Below are positions 12,871 through 41,000 of a stretch of DNA of 64,000 bases, piece after piece. Position numbers and translations under genes: made by a program. Position 1 is the stretch's first letter; each line of letters starts with the position of its first letter. The DNA is from Maylandia zebra. Its lineage: Eukaryota > Chordata > Actinopteri > Cichliformes > Cichlidae. The notes under the pieces were generated by a model. It saw nothing but the letters and a program-made list of their open reading frames with translations, ran no database searches and was not told the origin of the DNA. The stretch lies in contig NC_135168.1 of assembly GCF_041146795.1 (NCBI RefSeq), positions 39,316,370 to 39,380,369 on the forward strand, in the 5' to 3' direction.

Positions 12871-14299
12871 GACACAGAGGATAAACAAGCACATACAATG
12901 CTCTCTTTTCAGCATTTTAAAGGCTCATTTGAGCTGTGCTGCATGAGCGTCTGTATTTTTTTCCCTTGTTTGGCTATGCTTGATTGTGAGCATGTGCATG
13001 TGATTAGAAGGCTATCAACAAAAACAAATGAGCTCAGGCAAAGATTTCCATAACTGCTGGCCACAACACCAAATAAAGGTAGGAAATAAAGTCCTTTTTG
13101 TACAGCTGAAGACTGCATGGGGTTACAATGATACAAAAGTGCCTTTTTAAAAATGATAAATCTATTCGGAAACTAAGAGAATATATCAGAATATCTCCAA
13201 ACTAACCAGTGTAGTACTTTTACAGTGTCTGTTGAAAACATTTGGCACTTGTTGATGCTTTTGTTATCACATACTGGCAAGATACTCTGTACATAATATT
13301 GTGTTGCCAAGATTTCTGTTCTTTTGCTGACAGCCACCCCTATTATATTGCAATCATTTTTCAAACATGCCATTTTCTTTCACAAAACCAAACTAGTGAG
13401 CTTTCAGATGGGGAAGAAAAAAGCTCCTCAGACAAGAAAGGTAGACATGAAAGAGCACAAGAGTGGCCTGAGCTATCACTAGCACTATTAGCTCCCATTC
13501 ACACACTCTGTTGAAACAAGTCTAGTTGAAAAGGTCATAGCTATATCAGAGTCCATTATGAAGTAGTCCTGTAACAAAACAGTTACTCCGCTTTATATAA
13601 TAATGACAGGACATAAAAAATGCTTTAGAAAAAAAGCTGCAAAAGGAACGTGTAATTATTTCCCGTTGACCCCTCGTGCTTCTAATGGAGTCCAACATCT
13701 CACACCTACCCCCGTTACTCCCTCCTCTTCTCTTTCTCTCTTTCTGTGAGAGTGTGTGCTTGTTCCCTTGTGAGGTTTCAGAGGTGAGGCTGCTCGCCAG
13801 TTCCCCATTGAATTCCTGAACGATGCACTTGATCGTCATAATCTAATCACCTCCAGCTTCATCATATTGGCCAGCTCTTTCAACCTTTTTCAGCCAGATT
13901 TTTCCAGCTGGAGCTGTAACATTTAGAATCATCACTTGCAACTCTTGCATTATCTGGTGAAACCCTTTCTTTCACTGTGCTTCAGTGTTCTTCACATCTT
14001 CAGCCAACTGGCTCTCTCTGTCTAGTCCTCATTTATAAGAAACCCGTAACTAGCTGCCATCTTCAGCCACAGTCTATCGCCACCTCAACCTCTGCTTTAC
14101 TCCAACAGAATACTTGAATCTTGTTAATTAACAAGACAATTAATTTATTACTTTTGTGTAACAAATAACAAAATAATAAAAAATAATTTACCGGGTCTTA
14201 AAATTAGGTAAATATAACCTGAGATGACCCACAACACGTGCCATATTATTCTAGTTATTATCTATTTATCAAAAACTAGGCCAAAATGCAAAAGCGGTG
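12871..14299. other. Intergenic, nothing recognised
   Basis: Several short open frames, but no splice context, domain or repeat that I can support. Confidence 0.5.
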
Positions 14300-15380
14300 T
14301 AGGAAAAGCCAAATACATCCCATGATTTGATAGCTTGTAGAACCACCTTTAGCAGCGATAACTTGAAGCAGACTTTATCAACCTCACATTGTTGTGGAGG
14401 AATTTTGGCCCACTGTTTTTGACATTGTTGCTTCAGTTCATTGAGCTTTTGTAGGCATTTGGTTATGCACAGCTCTCTTAAGGTCCCACAGCATTTCAGT
14501 CAGGTTGAGGTGTGGACTTTGCTGCACCTGGATTTTTTAATTTTTCAGTCATTTTGTTGTAGATTTGCTGTTGTGTTTGAGATCATTGTCCTGTTGCTTC
14601 ACTCGATTTGGGCCAAGCTTTAGCTGCTGGACAGATGGCCTCATATCTGACTATATAATGCTTTGGTAAACAGGAGGGCTTGTGGTCAACTCAATGACTC
14701 AAAGGTTCTCAGGTTCTGTGGCTACAAAAAAATACACAATTTATAACCTCCACCAACCACCACCCCCACCGTGCTTGACAGTTGGCATGTACAGATGTGC
14801 CATGTTTGGTTTTCTCCAAACACAGTGCTGTGCGTTATAGCCAAACAGCTCCACTCTGTCCAAAACCCTTTGCTCCAAACGTTTGCCCAAACGTGTCTTT
14901 GCAAGCCTAAGCTGTGCTACCTTTTTAGAGAGAACAAGCTTTTTTTCAGCAACGCTTTCAAACAAATTGTTCCATGTTTTTTGAATTTAATTCAATTAAC
15001 AACCTAACTGAGGCCTTTAGAGTCTGAGATGTAGCTCTTGTGTTTTTTGTAATTTCTCTTAACTTGGGGCGAATGTGCTGGGACATTCATTGTATTTAAT
15101 ATTGGAAAATGTTTTGAGTTTTTTCCACTTGTGACTAATCTTTCTCACAGTAAATGATGGACTTCAAATTGTTTGGAAACAGCCTCATATCCCCTTTTTA
15201 GATTGATGGACAGCAACAAAGACCTGCTCTATTTCAGCACGGGCCAGACTGAAAGACAGAGCCACCTTGTGATCGGACAAATCCTCCTCATTTCCAGTTT
15301 AAACTTCCATCATGGTGCACTTTTTAAGGCTGATATACACATTACTGTAAATCATCAGTAACTGCACATATTTTAACATA
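14300..15380 (-). pseudogene. Tc1-like transposase relic
   Basis: On the minus strand, frames near 14965-14741 encode AQLRLAKTRLGKRLEQ, then VELFGYNAQHCVWRKPN and PTVKHGGGG. This is the order of blocks around the second catalytic aspartate in Tc1-family DDE transposases (usual form VELFGHNAQxYVWRKxN ... TVKHGGGSVMVWGCF). The expected WSDE block is damaged, and downstream blocks continue only in other frames towards 14300. Upstream sequence to about 15380 corresponds to the N-terminal half, also broken. It is non-functional. Confidence 0.8.
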
Positions 15381-16487
15381 TTATGTTTTTGCTGTTTTGC
15401 GTTGCATACTACACAATATTATTGTCATATATTTTTATGACAAAGAGACTGATGCACAGCTTTAACTTTCCAGCTTGCCTTGGTAAATAAATACTAACAA
15501 AATAAACAGTGCTGTGGTTCAGTGCTGTTTGCTCAGTATTGCTGCATTATGCGGGTTAAGTATCTGCTGTTGCTCCAAAGACAAAACAATAAACCAGAGA
15601 CTGTTTTTTTGGCTGGGTTTAGCTAACTGACTGCTGTCTCATCTACTGAAATGTGTTGGCTCAGATACAATAGACATACAGTATGTGACCTTCCATGTAT
15701 CTCACTTGGCAGCACAATCAATTGTCAGATACTGACTAAAATTATTTTAATTACACAGTAACAAACAGGCATTTAAAAAAATGTTGGTTTATGAAGAGCT
15801 CATAGTCACTGCTGCTGAGAAACAATGAAGATACAAATTGATGTAATTAGTCAGGCCTCATTTCTTTCATTTTGATGCCTGACTTTACCTTTTACTTTAT
15901 TATTCTTTTACTTGCTTTCTTATTTTTGCTGAGACATAGGTACACATGTTCAATTAATGTTTCAGAAAGTGCTTATGAGTGCTGCAGCCGTTCTTAATCA
16001 TTTATCTTTAATTGCTGTTAAAGTCTGGTGCAAGAGGAACTTATTGCTTATTATCTTCACTTTCAATATCAGAGTTAATAATTGCCACCTGCTACCAGTA
16101 AAAACACGTGGTTGATGCGTTGAGACTGGAAAGCACTATGTGGGGGGGGGGAATGAAAGGGAAGGAGGCCAGCAATAACACCAGGGAATTGCACCCCAGA
16201 AAATATTAACATACAATAAAATCTCTCAGTTATATTGTAAACTAACAGAGACACAAAGATTTATTATATTGAGACAAGGATGTCAAATCAAATGTGTGGG
16301 GAACAGAGCTGCTGGAGAAGAAAAGCCACAAAGCAGATTTCCAAATACAAGTAAGGAATTAAAATCCTACTTCATTGATACTATAATCGAAAAAGACCTA
16401 ATCAGAAAATCAAAAGGCATGGACATTAAAAGAGTAAAAACCATCAGCCTTAATTAATCTTAAAGAAAAACGAGGAAACTAGACCAC
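15381..16487. other. Intergenic, G homopolymer
   Basis: No gene seen. There is a run of about ten G at 16142-16151. Confidence 0.5.
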
Positions 16488-16706
16488 TGTGGTGGGGCGT
16501 GGTCTGCGGTGCCGTGCAGGGAGGGCGGACGCACCTGCACGGCATCCTTAATCACGCCCGCCGAGGTATAAACACGGGGACTCAGGGGTTGGTGTGTATT
16601 GTGGTGTGGTGTATTTGCGGCTGGCAGCTTGAGAGCTGCAGCCACATGAAATAAAGATGGCTCAAAACTATGATCTTTGGACCCATCGTGCCTTAATTCC
16701 ACCACA
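16488..16706 (+). mobile_element. Solo LTR (219 bp) with exact 5-bp target duplication
   Basis: The segment begins TGTGGTGG and ends CCACCACA, giving the TG...CA ends and short inverted termini of an LTR. It is flanked on both sides by ACCAC (16483-16487 and 16707-16711), an exact 5-bp target duplication as made by retroviral-type integrases. It carries a TATAAA at 16567-16572 and an AATAAA at 16650-16655, spaced like an LTR promoter and polyadenylation signal on the plus strand. There is no internal region or second LTR nearby, so it is a recombined solo LTR. Family not assigned. Confidence 0.85.
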
Positions 16707-19700
16707 ACCACCTACAGAACAGCCTCCAGTACACTCATGAGAGCCCAGGAGTGCACATAGGTACTCAGTGCTCCACTCCTCACTTCAAATGAAATGGTAT
16801 AATCTAGTTTGGTGGCAGGGTGTGGTTCAGCTCTGGAAGGGAGAGCTGGCATAGACTATGACCAGTCCAAACAGCTGAGTGGCACATCAGACGCTCCACT
16901 TACATAGTAAATGCCTGACCAACCTAAGATAAATACAGAGAGATGATAATAATAATAATAATAATGATAATTAAAGCAGAACTGGGAAAAACAATGCAGA
17001 TTAAGGCAAAAGACTTAAACAAAACTGCATCAGTGACTTCATATGGACACTGGATTAGATTGGCAGAACAACAGCGGGGTTCTGGCAGAAGTCGGCCAAC
17101 TTACACTTCCAAAAACAAGGCAAGCGACAAGATACGCACTGAATCACTGACTTTATACTACTTGTGACAAACACGCTCAGCTGCAACCAAAGTAAATGAA
17201 GGGAGGCCAAGTGAGAGTAAATCAGGGGGGGTAGCTATATTATGAAGCATGATTTGGGGCTTAGAGAGATCCAGCTTCCACCTTCACTCCATAAACACGT
17301 GAATTATGGAGATATAGAGAATATTATGGACATACTGACATTATGTGTATGGACATATTAGGTCACACATCACCAAATAAATGAAAATAATAGTAATATT
17401 ATATAACAAATAGTGTACCAGTGTACAGAATAAATCACATGAAGCAACAGTAAGGCAGAAAATTGAGAACAGAAAATAGCATATGGAGGAAATACTGAAA
17501 TAAAAAACACATTATACATTGCATACTTTTCAGAGTGTGTGTGTGTGTGTGTCACATTAGCAAGTCTACAGGAAGCTAAATATACTCCCTCCAATCTTGC
17601 AATTTACATTCAGCTGTTTTTATATTCTTTATGCATGTCATGAGGACCAGGCAACACATGGCTTTTGGCTGATTAAAAATAGAAACCACCTTGCTTTGGT
17701 GACATCAGATTTCAGTCTCTTCTTTAATGCACATATTTACTTTGCAGCTCATTCTTATTCCTGCTTTCACAAATTCTGCTTTCATTTCCTTATATTTTGC
17801 CATTAGATGCATCCTGTTCACAGTGCTATACAACATGTTCGCTTGTCTGTCTCTACTGCATTGCAACATCCTGTTTGTTTGCATTATTATGCTGACTGAT
17901 GATTGAAAGCCCTGGCCCAGATGGAGTTAAGGGAAAGCACCAATGCATAAAACAGATAAAGCAAGATTTACTGTGAATGTGGAGCTTGAAATATTTCAGC
18001 GCGGGATATAAATTGAGTATGACCTTGAGATTGGTATAATTCCAGCCACATGCACACATGTAATTGTAAGTTATCAAAACAGCAAACCAACTTATCAAAA
18101 CATTTCAGAAATTGCAGTCGTTAAAAAGCCGCGTCGTGTAAAATGATTGCCATAAATGGCTCTGAATAAGAATAATAACGCTGTTTGTTTTGCCGTTTAA
18201 ACAGGAATAAATGACACATTCTGTGCATGCTAGGTAACTGAAGTGAAGCATCATTGCATCAGCCAGCATTCAGGAGCCCCTAACATGCTGTATAAACAAC
18301 TTTCACGACAAGCCTGTACACGATATCAGCATCAACACTGAAAGCACTGAATATTTCAAATCAACCACCCACCTTGTCCAGCAGCGAAAGAGCCAGTCCC
18401 CCCCAAAAACACTCACATCTGTTTCTCTCTTCCTCGCTCTCTCTCCCTATTTCTCTGAGTGGGGAGGGGAAAATATGAAAATCCAAGGGTCATTTTTAAA
18501 TTGAAAGTACTGAGTCGAAACTGTATGCTAATGTTACTAAATGGCACAGGCTGGTTGTCCACTTTCCACCCAGGGGCTCCCTAAGCAGATAAGAGCCCAG
18601 AACCACTACTTCCAGTTTGGCTACCATTAGACTATATTAGATTGTGGCAGAGAATTTTTTTACCTGCCTGTGGCAGTGGCTTACAGTGTGTGAACGTTGC
18701 CCACACAGTAATAACTCATTTGCACAGCTTCAGTTTTAACACTTCCTGTATTAACACAGTTACCTGAAATGAAGCTGTCAGTGATAATTTCCACTTCTGG
18801 ACATTGTTTAACATGTACCATTATTTCCAGGTGTTGGACAAGTGAGAGGTGGCCTGGACTGCACTGTGCAGCTTCTATGTATGCTCTATAATTGTGCTTC
18901 CCCATAAAACACTATGGAGTTATAGATATTGCAGTACACCTGTGTTTTGACTATATTTAGACTCATTATTTCAACAAATCGTGTGCAGGCTTACTGATCA
19001 ATCAGAAAAACAACAAAGGACTGTGTCCGTGTTATACGTGTTATTAGAAGAAAAGTGTAATTAAACAGAGGGTGATTGGTACCAGCCCGTTTATTGATAA
19101 TGTAATAGTCGGACAATAGTACCTTTGTTTTGAAACAGAACTGCAAACTGTTTAAGTGCAGAAGCTTCTATATAAACACGTAATCCCATCAGGCCCAACA
19201 GCCACAGGCCATGAAAGATCAATTTGTTTTCTTATGAGAGGCTGAAGAATAAAGGACATTTTTCTAATCCAAAGGGGAGTACAGATCTGGTGCTAGGAGC
19301 AGAGACAATGTGATGGCACTGGGTCTTTAACTTAATGTTTCTATGTTTATGGACATTATACTGTTTATTTTGAATATAGTTTCATGGTTGTTTTTACATC
19401 ATGCTTAAAGTATGTTTCTTTTAGCATTTAGTTTAGTGATCTTTGAGTTTTTCTTCCCTCAGTGTCTGCTCCTCTCCTGTGTTTAGTCAGCCTTGTCTTC
19501 GTGTTGTTTATTTCTCGTCTACCCAGTCAGTCATGTCCCCGTGTCCTTTTCTCCCTGGTCCAAGTGTCAAGCCTGTCTTCATCTCCATGTTTATCCTGCT
19601 TCCAGTTTCTTTTCCAGTGTACAGTGTGTTCAGTTTTGCTTCCCCTGTCCTCTTGTCCTGCACATTTAAGTCTTCAGTCTCCCTCTGTTCATTGTTTTTC

Positions 19701-19770
19701 ATTTACTGTGTGTTTCCTTGTGTTCCACGGGCCCTCATTTATCATTTATTCCTACTTGATAATTCCTCGT
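16707..19770. other. Intergenic; (AAT)n and (GT)n tracts
   Basis: No gene recognised. An AAT tract lies at about 16944-16965 and a GT tract at about 17535-17552. The pyrimidine-rich stretch 19443-19760 gives long open frames of hydrophobic and serine-rich residues that reflect base composition. Confidence 0.5.
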
Positions 19771-19988
19771 TTCTGAGTTTTTATATGTTTGTACTTTTGA
19801 GTTTAATTAGTTACAGCTCTGACAAACACAAAGAGCAATACAGGACTATATATATATATAGATATATATATAGATATATATATATATCTATATATATATA
19901 CGTATATGTATAGTCCTGTATTGCTCTTTGTGTTTGTCAGAGCTGTAACTAATTAAACTCAAAAGTACAAACATATAAAAACTCAGAA
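19771..19988. repeat. Perfect 80-bp inverted duplication around a TA-rich spacer
   Basis: 19771-19850 and 19909-19988 are exact reverse complements over 80 bp, separated by 58 bp of TA/GATA-type sequence. The match stops abruptly on both outer sides. The arms are ordinary mixed sequence, not a simple repeat and not recognisable transposon ends. A fold-back duplication primed in the TA tract explains it best. Confidence 0.95.
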
Positions 19989-20694
19989 ATATATATGTAT
20001 ATATATATATGTACACACACATTGATAACTGCTTGGGAGCAAGACACAGGCAAAGGTAAGACTATCAGACAAACAGCCTAAACCAGCTGTCAAGGTAAAA
20101 AAGGAAACACCCAAAAGATACTTTTCTAATCCAGAGGCAACAAGACTCACAGGGTAAAGCTGAATGCTAAACCGACTATTGCTAACAAATAGAACTCAAG
20201 GCATGAACCAAAGCTAAATGCTAAACTGAAACTCTGCGCTTGAGTATCAGAAATCAAAGAGGCAATTTTAACACCACCGGAAATGTTGTGGAATCAAAAA
20301 AGATCACTCATTCGTTTTAACTTCATACACTCTGATATAATAATAATAATATATTGACTGCTGCTTCAGAACCCAAAACACCAGATGACTTCAGAATCAT
20401 TATTTCCTTACACCTCTTCTGCCCTCACCTTTTCAGTAATGATGTCCCTGGATGATTATGTGGAATAAGTATGTTGTAATGCCTTCTCATCACACAGTGA
20501 GAGAAGGCTGATGACAGATTATTGCTAAATCAGCACTTGGGCGGTGAAGCATAATGCCTTGCAAGCAAAATTGGAAGGATTGAGGGTTGAAAGGGTTCAT
20601 GAACACAGTTGCTGAAATGTGTGCGGCGTGACTTCATCATCACACACCATGTGTTTATACACCAATCTGCAATTGATCATTTGTTATTATTAAT
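19989..20694. other. Intergenic, nothing recognised
   Basis: TA-rich start (to about 20012), then unremarkable sequence with a short (AAT)n at about 20338-20352. Confidence 0.5.
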
Positions 20695-20868
20695 CTCTGG
20701 CTCTCTTCCAGTGTTTCTTGGTTCTGTCTGATTTCTGCATGTTAAAAGGGAGTTTTTTCTTCACACTGGCGCTGCACAGGTCTCCCACTGATCTTACAAT
20801 ATAAAGTGCCTTAAGGCTACTGCTGCAGTGATTTGACGCTATATAAATAAAACAGAATTTAATTGAGT
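20695..20868 (+). mobile_element. L2-like LINE 3' tail
   Basis: Contains, in order, TTAAAAGGGAGTTTTTTCTT, a degenerate middle, CAATATAAAGTGCCTTAAGG, then GCTATATAAATAAAA and AATTTAATTGA. This is the conserved 3' end of a very abundant fish non-LTR retrotransposon, which I remember as L2/Maui-type. It is 5'-truncated. Confidence 0.6.
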
Positions 20869-23371
20869 CTGGTGGACTGGTTTCTTCTTTTGCTTTGCTC
20901 GCACAGAGCATAGAGAGTAAATAAGTGTGAGAGAGCATAAGGTAGGAAGTAACAGATTCCATGTTAATGGGATCACAATGATCGCACTGGGAGAAATGGA
21001 AAAACGATTGAAACACTTTACACATCGTGGATGAGTGAAGAGAAAGGGCACTCAGAGGCGTGAATGTGTGAACGATCGTGTTATTTTCTCTGCAATATTG
21101 TAGAGACTGAACAAAAAACAGCAGAAAGTCCTAGCAGCTCCAGGTCCTCACTGTGAATCCTTGGACTCAAAAAGGCTTGGCTGGAGTGACCCTGCCCTGC
21201 TGGACTCCAGCATTGATCCAAACTGCACCCACACAAATGATTATCAGCACTCATATCACCTCTCACGAGAAGGAACAGAGCTGGGTGTATTTTATAATGA
21301 GTGGATGTAAGAATGAGGTTCAAGGACTCATGGTAGTTTCTCTTCTCATGCTGCTCTTCGATGCCTTCAAGGTTCAAATGAATCAGCAAGACAGTGTAAA
21401 CTCAGTGCAGACTGGCATGTGTATTGGCGACTTTTGAACATCAAAGCGAAACACTATCAGAGAGACATGAAGACAAGACGATGCTTTTCGTTAAAGAAAA
21501 GGTGAGCTGTGAAACCAAAGATGACTAATCTTAATAAACAAACTCTTATTTTAGACAATTCTGAACAAAAGTTATTGGCAGGCTAATGGTTGCTCTTCAG
21601 TTCGTCATGTCTTTGTCTATCACCTTACAAGTGAAAGTGTCTGACTTTGCTCTCTGATTGCATCAGTGCATTTCAGCAAGCCCATATTTCTTTTCTTTTT
21701 TTCCCCTTTCTTTATCAATTGTTTCAGAACAGCAGAGAAAACAGCACATATTCACACTTTCAGCAACACCTCCCGAGTGTGCATACTCACCCACTTGGAA
21801 AAGCATACACACACAAAAACTACAACACACACACAGCCCGCAACACGTTCATGCCACATTCATGCACTTCTTTGTAGACAACATCAAGCAGCTAATGTGG
21901 TGATTCTTTGAATTCCTTGTAGAGTCTCTGTGTATTCAGTCGCCCACTAAGACTTATATAACCAGTGAGTACATGGTATTTTCACTTAATGATCAAACAT
22001 TTCTCCACTTGGTAATATGATTGTTTTATTAAACTCTGGACTAAACAGCGCTCATTTCTTTTTCTTGATTTTTCTACAAAAACTAGAAGATAAAATAAAT
22101 ATCTTCCTCAACCATTTCTGCATTCTGTGGGAAATAAGGCCTAATAATTGTTATTGTTATGTACTCATTCTGGCATTCCTACACATGGTGGTGTTTATTT
22201 TTAATGAATTTATTAAATATTCTTAAACTGGATAAAATTATTTGGTTTCTTTGTGGAATCCTTGATGTTTGTGTGTAAATCCTCACTGTTTGGGTCAAAT
22301 TTAACACAGGTTGACATTTGACAGCAGTAAATATGACCCAAAAAAAGAAAACAGGTACAGGTGCTACATGGAGGCTGGATTTTAGATGCACAAGAAAAAT
22401 CTTAGTTTTAGGGAATCTTCAAACTGTGAAACTGTACATATCATATCTGTGTGTATTTTTTGTGGGACAGTAGTGACAGAGTTGAAGAGGGACCTTGAGA
22501 CTGTCTGTATTTCCACCTAATTTCTTCAGGAAATGAAGAAGCCTCTTGGGTGAAATGTCTTCATGACATGAAGAAGTCAGGTCGCTCCTAAAATGACCAT
22601 GACTTGGATGACTGAGACACAGACAATGTTACTTGTAGTAAAAAAGTGATTTTTGTGGTCAACAAGACCAGGAACATGTCATAGAAATGTAGGAAATTCT
22701 CAAAATAATGAAATACGAATCATTTTTTTTAAAACTCCAATTAAAACAGAGATCAAAAGAGGGATTGTAGGAGTTTCCTACCACTGCTTTGAATGCAGTA
22801 ACTAGTTTGCAGTAAGCATTTTTTTTAAGTTTTGTGCTTTGTTATAATAATCTAGATATGGATAATTATGCAATCTTATTATAAGGTTGATTTTTATGAT
22901 GAAAGTGTCTGTCTAAATAGTTATGCATGATTACATAATAAATACCAACACTTTCACAATGTTTTTCCCAGTTTTACCTCAAATAATTTATATTTAAATC
23001 ATTATGTTTTAATAGGTAAGAGAGGCCATGGCATTGCATCATAATGTAGATTTTACAAACACTAATTTACAAGAAATGAGTGTAAAATTAAAAAAAAAAC
23101 ACTATCTCTTCTATGAAACCTTTTTTAAGGATTAATCATCCATTTATTAACGTCAGTTAGGCTAGTCATACATTTTGTATAGATTTGTATTTAAAAGGTC
23201 AGTATAGACATTCATTATGAGGGAATCGTTGGTTAAAAATTGGCAAAAACAAAAAACAAAAAAAATTTGTTCTCCTCATTGATTCTTAGTTGGTGTTGTC
23301 TGAACTCACATCTCATCCTAAAATTGCTTTCCATTTCAAACGAAGTCAGCCAGTCAGGAATCACAAATCAG
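20869..23371. other. Intergenic, nothing recognised
   Basis: Sequence between the LINE tail and the slc34a1 3' end. The open frames here (for example 21081-21389 minus) lack domains and splice context. Confidence 0.5.
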
Positions 23372-23377
23372 TTTATT
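23372..23377 (-). promoter_or_regulatory. Candidate slc34a1 polyadenylation signal
   Basis: TTTATT on the plus strand (AATAAA on the minus strand), about 95 nt past the slc34a1 stop. Another AATAAA lies at 23143-23148. Which one is used cannot be told from sequence. Confidence 0.35.
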
Positions 23378-23414
23378 TCCAAAAAATTAAAAGTTACTTT
23401 TCTAAAACCTACTC

Positions 23415-23452
23415 TTTTGACAAAATGGAATTTTTCTTCCATTTTGTCAAAA
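23415..23452 (-). promoter_or_regulatory. Perfect hairpin in the slc34a1 3' UTR
   Basis: Arms 23415-23430 and 23437-23452 are exact 16-bp reverse complements with a 6-nt loop. It begins 19 nt past the stop codon of slc34a1. It would form a stable stem in the mRNA. Function unknown. Confidence 0.6.
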
Positions 23453-23471
23453 ACCCTCATTATTGGATGAA

Positions 23472-38025
<14,554 letters not shown>

Positions 38026-41000
38026 GGCGCTGTGAGTGCTGTGTGGAGATATGCAAGCAATTAAAATCGCAGGATGTTACCACCGTGGAGGGAACAGATC
38101 TGATAGTGGATGTATTTATCAGCCACCTGCAGCAGTAAGAAAAAGAAGCCAACAGAGACCAACAAGTGTGTATATGAGCCCATCTCTCACAGAGGTACAG
38201 GGATCAACAGACAAGCAATTAGAAGAGAGCGAAGGCAGCCCACGTGGTTATGTAATTGGCAGCCATCCGTGATGTGAGGTCAGGCGTCTCACCTCCCAAA
38301 CAACTAAACAACCTCATCAGATCATGAAGAACACATTAGGATCCGTGTAGCTTATCCTGTCTTCCATTTCCTACAGCTGCGAGCCAGCTCTTCAAGGGAC
38401 TCTCCAGCATCTATAGAGCAAGTCTCTTCAAAGAGTTTCATGCTCTTGATTTGAAGAGATCCCACCCCACCCCCCCAAACCCCCACCCCCATCCCACCCT
38501 TCTTTTTTTTCTGTCTTCCACTTCGGGGACTCCAGTGGAGGAGGGAGTACCAATGTCTCTTAAAAGCAAAGAGGATGGAAGTAATTACAGCAGCCGAAAT
38601 TACAGTAATTACAGTCACTGCATCATCCTCACCACGCGTGTCATCCTGCTGCAGGTTTCAGATGCGCGCGGAGGCCTGCGTTAACATATGTACATCTGTC
38701 TGTATGTGGGAGAAACAGCCCACTGCAGCAGGATAAACTCTGAATGTATCTGAGCTGATTTTGTGAGCGTGTGTACTGAATGTTATCCTCTAATCTAACT
38801 GCCCCGTTCGTCTGTTTGTCAGTCTGCCACCGTTCCCGTCTCAGCTCTTGTGCCTTTACGTGCAAGTTTGTGTTTAAGGCTGTCTCTGTGACTCACATGG
38901 ATAATTTCTCAATTAGTGTTGCTGCAATTTTGTTTTGCTTTGTAGAAAAATGCAGGCTTTTCTCAAGCATTTAGCCAATGTTGTCAGTGTGAGTCAGCTT
39001 ACTTGGCAAGATTTTCTAAAAGTATGTATGAGACATCGAAATAAAAGCTGGAATTTAAAAAAAAAAAAAAGTGTATATAGTAAAATAGTGTTGCCTCTTA
39101 CCTTGTCCAAAGGCTTAGGTGTTGCTCATGACCCCGCTAAAGGAAGGTATCAAACTGAAGACTAAAACATCTTTAAATAGACCGAGTGTGGAGGTATCAG
39201 GGGGGAAACATCTACGTGATCTCTCGGTTATTAACTTGCTCTCTCATCAGAGACAGCATTGTTAATCAGTTACACAATGTCTTAAGTTAATGATGCATAG
39301 GTCTTAAATGCCTGTTGTGTATTAGGTAATAAATGATGTTTGTTCAGCCAGCTATTTTCACCTGATTTGGGCCCCAGATAAAGATTGCAAGATGAAGTGG
39401 CCTGTTTGATGTGATTTATCAGCCCTTCTCACTTGAGGTTTTTAGGTAGCAATGCAGGAGAAACCTGACATCTAGTGGCGTGTTTTAGATAAACCTGGGA
39501 GATTGCTCCTGTTTTCTTAAGTCCGCTCACATTCTCATGCGGCTGTTTCCATCACATTTCGTAGTCTTGGCAAAGATTAAAGCCGGGGTATTAAATGATC
39601 ACTTCTTCCACGAGATAAGTCAGTGGAAGTATTTCAGACACGCAAAGCGTAATCTGTTTGACTTGTACAGAATGTTCAAGTACTTAGGTACTTTGCCAGC
39701 ACTCAGCATCAAGCCTGTTTTGATTGGAAATAGACTATCAAGGAGATTTTCTGAGAGCCTCTTGACACACATGCACCACTATCCACACGCAGCGCCCGCC
39801 TGTGTTGTTGTGGGGGTAATTGTTAATGATTAGTGCAGCCGCGGTTCTGTCATATCAGCAGTGCTCTCAACCAAATCTCCCAAGCCTGCTGACGCCAGAC
39901 TTGCATCTATGAACTTAATAAACCCTTTAGACTAAGTTGTTGCTTTCCAATCTGTTATGAGATCTGGGAGCCTGAGAGAAATAACAGCCTTGTTGTTTTT
40001 CAGGGAGCTGGGTTTGCTGCTGTAGGTGGCAACTGGAGGAGAAATCCTTGAGATTTGGAGCAGAATTATACAGAGAGAGAAAAAAAAACGAAGCACAGAT
40101 GTACCAGCGCACATGGACGCGCGCGCGCGCGCACACACATGTAATCACGTAAACACACACTGAGCAGCTCTAGAGCTCTTTGGTTAAAAAACACTCCACG
40201 TTGCAGTTAATCCCATCTCCAGATGTGCGAGTCACAGGGTGGCTGCTGCTACTGCACAGCATGCCGAACCAGACGGGGGCTAAATTCTGCCACGCAAGGC
40301 GTCCTGCTTGGTTTATCTAATATTAAAAAATAAATAAAGCAAAGCCTCTGGGTTTTTAACAAAGGGGCCCATAACACTATGAACAAAACGTCAGTTAATT
40401 ATCTCTACACAGGTGTGTGTCTTATTCTAAAGACTCTGTTCTTGTTTTGACTGGCTAGGTGACACTAATCAGCACAAGTCATTCAGATTAATACTAATCT
40501 CTTTTACCTTGATCACTGTTGTCATCTACATGAAGGGAGTAATGACGCTTTGAGAAAAAGAAAAAGCACTCTGATATTTTATATAGATCTGTGTGTTTTT
40601 CATGTCTGTTGTTAACACAAGAGCTAAAATCTTAACTGGAGCTTCACATTCACAGAACTGAAACAATCAGACTCAAATAATCAACTCGATTTCAGGATTT
40701 GAGCACCTAAGCTGCTGGTTTAGGAACAAGCGTCAATCCTGCCACATGTACGGCCTCCGTTTCAGATTATGCGATTCCCAAAGTGGTTGCTGCAGCCCCC
40801 TAGTGGGTGCTGAAGTTAGGCCTGCAGGCTTGCTGGCCAAGGAGGCGCATTTTACAATTAAAAACAAAAAGCAATCACAACTATTAAAATAAAACCCATG
40901 GAATTTAAATGACTTCTTATCGTAGGTGGCAGACGTAAAGCTCATAAGAGAGAATCGGCTTTAACGAGCAAATCAATCAACAGAACTTCAACAAGCAAAT

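Noticed and set aside
19443-19913. 156-codon plus-strand open frame with many hydrophobic residues
   Set aside because: Pyrimidine-rich sequence running into the inverted duplication and TA tract; no splice context or family resemblance.
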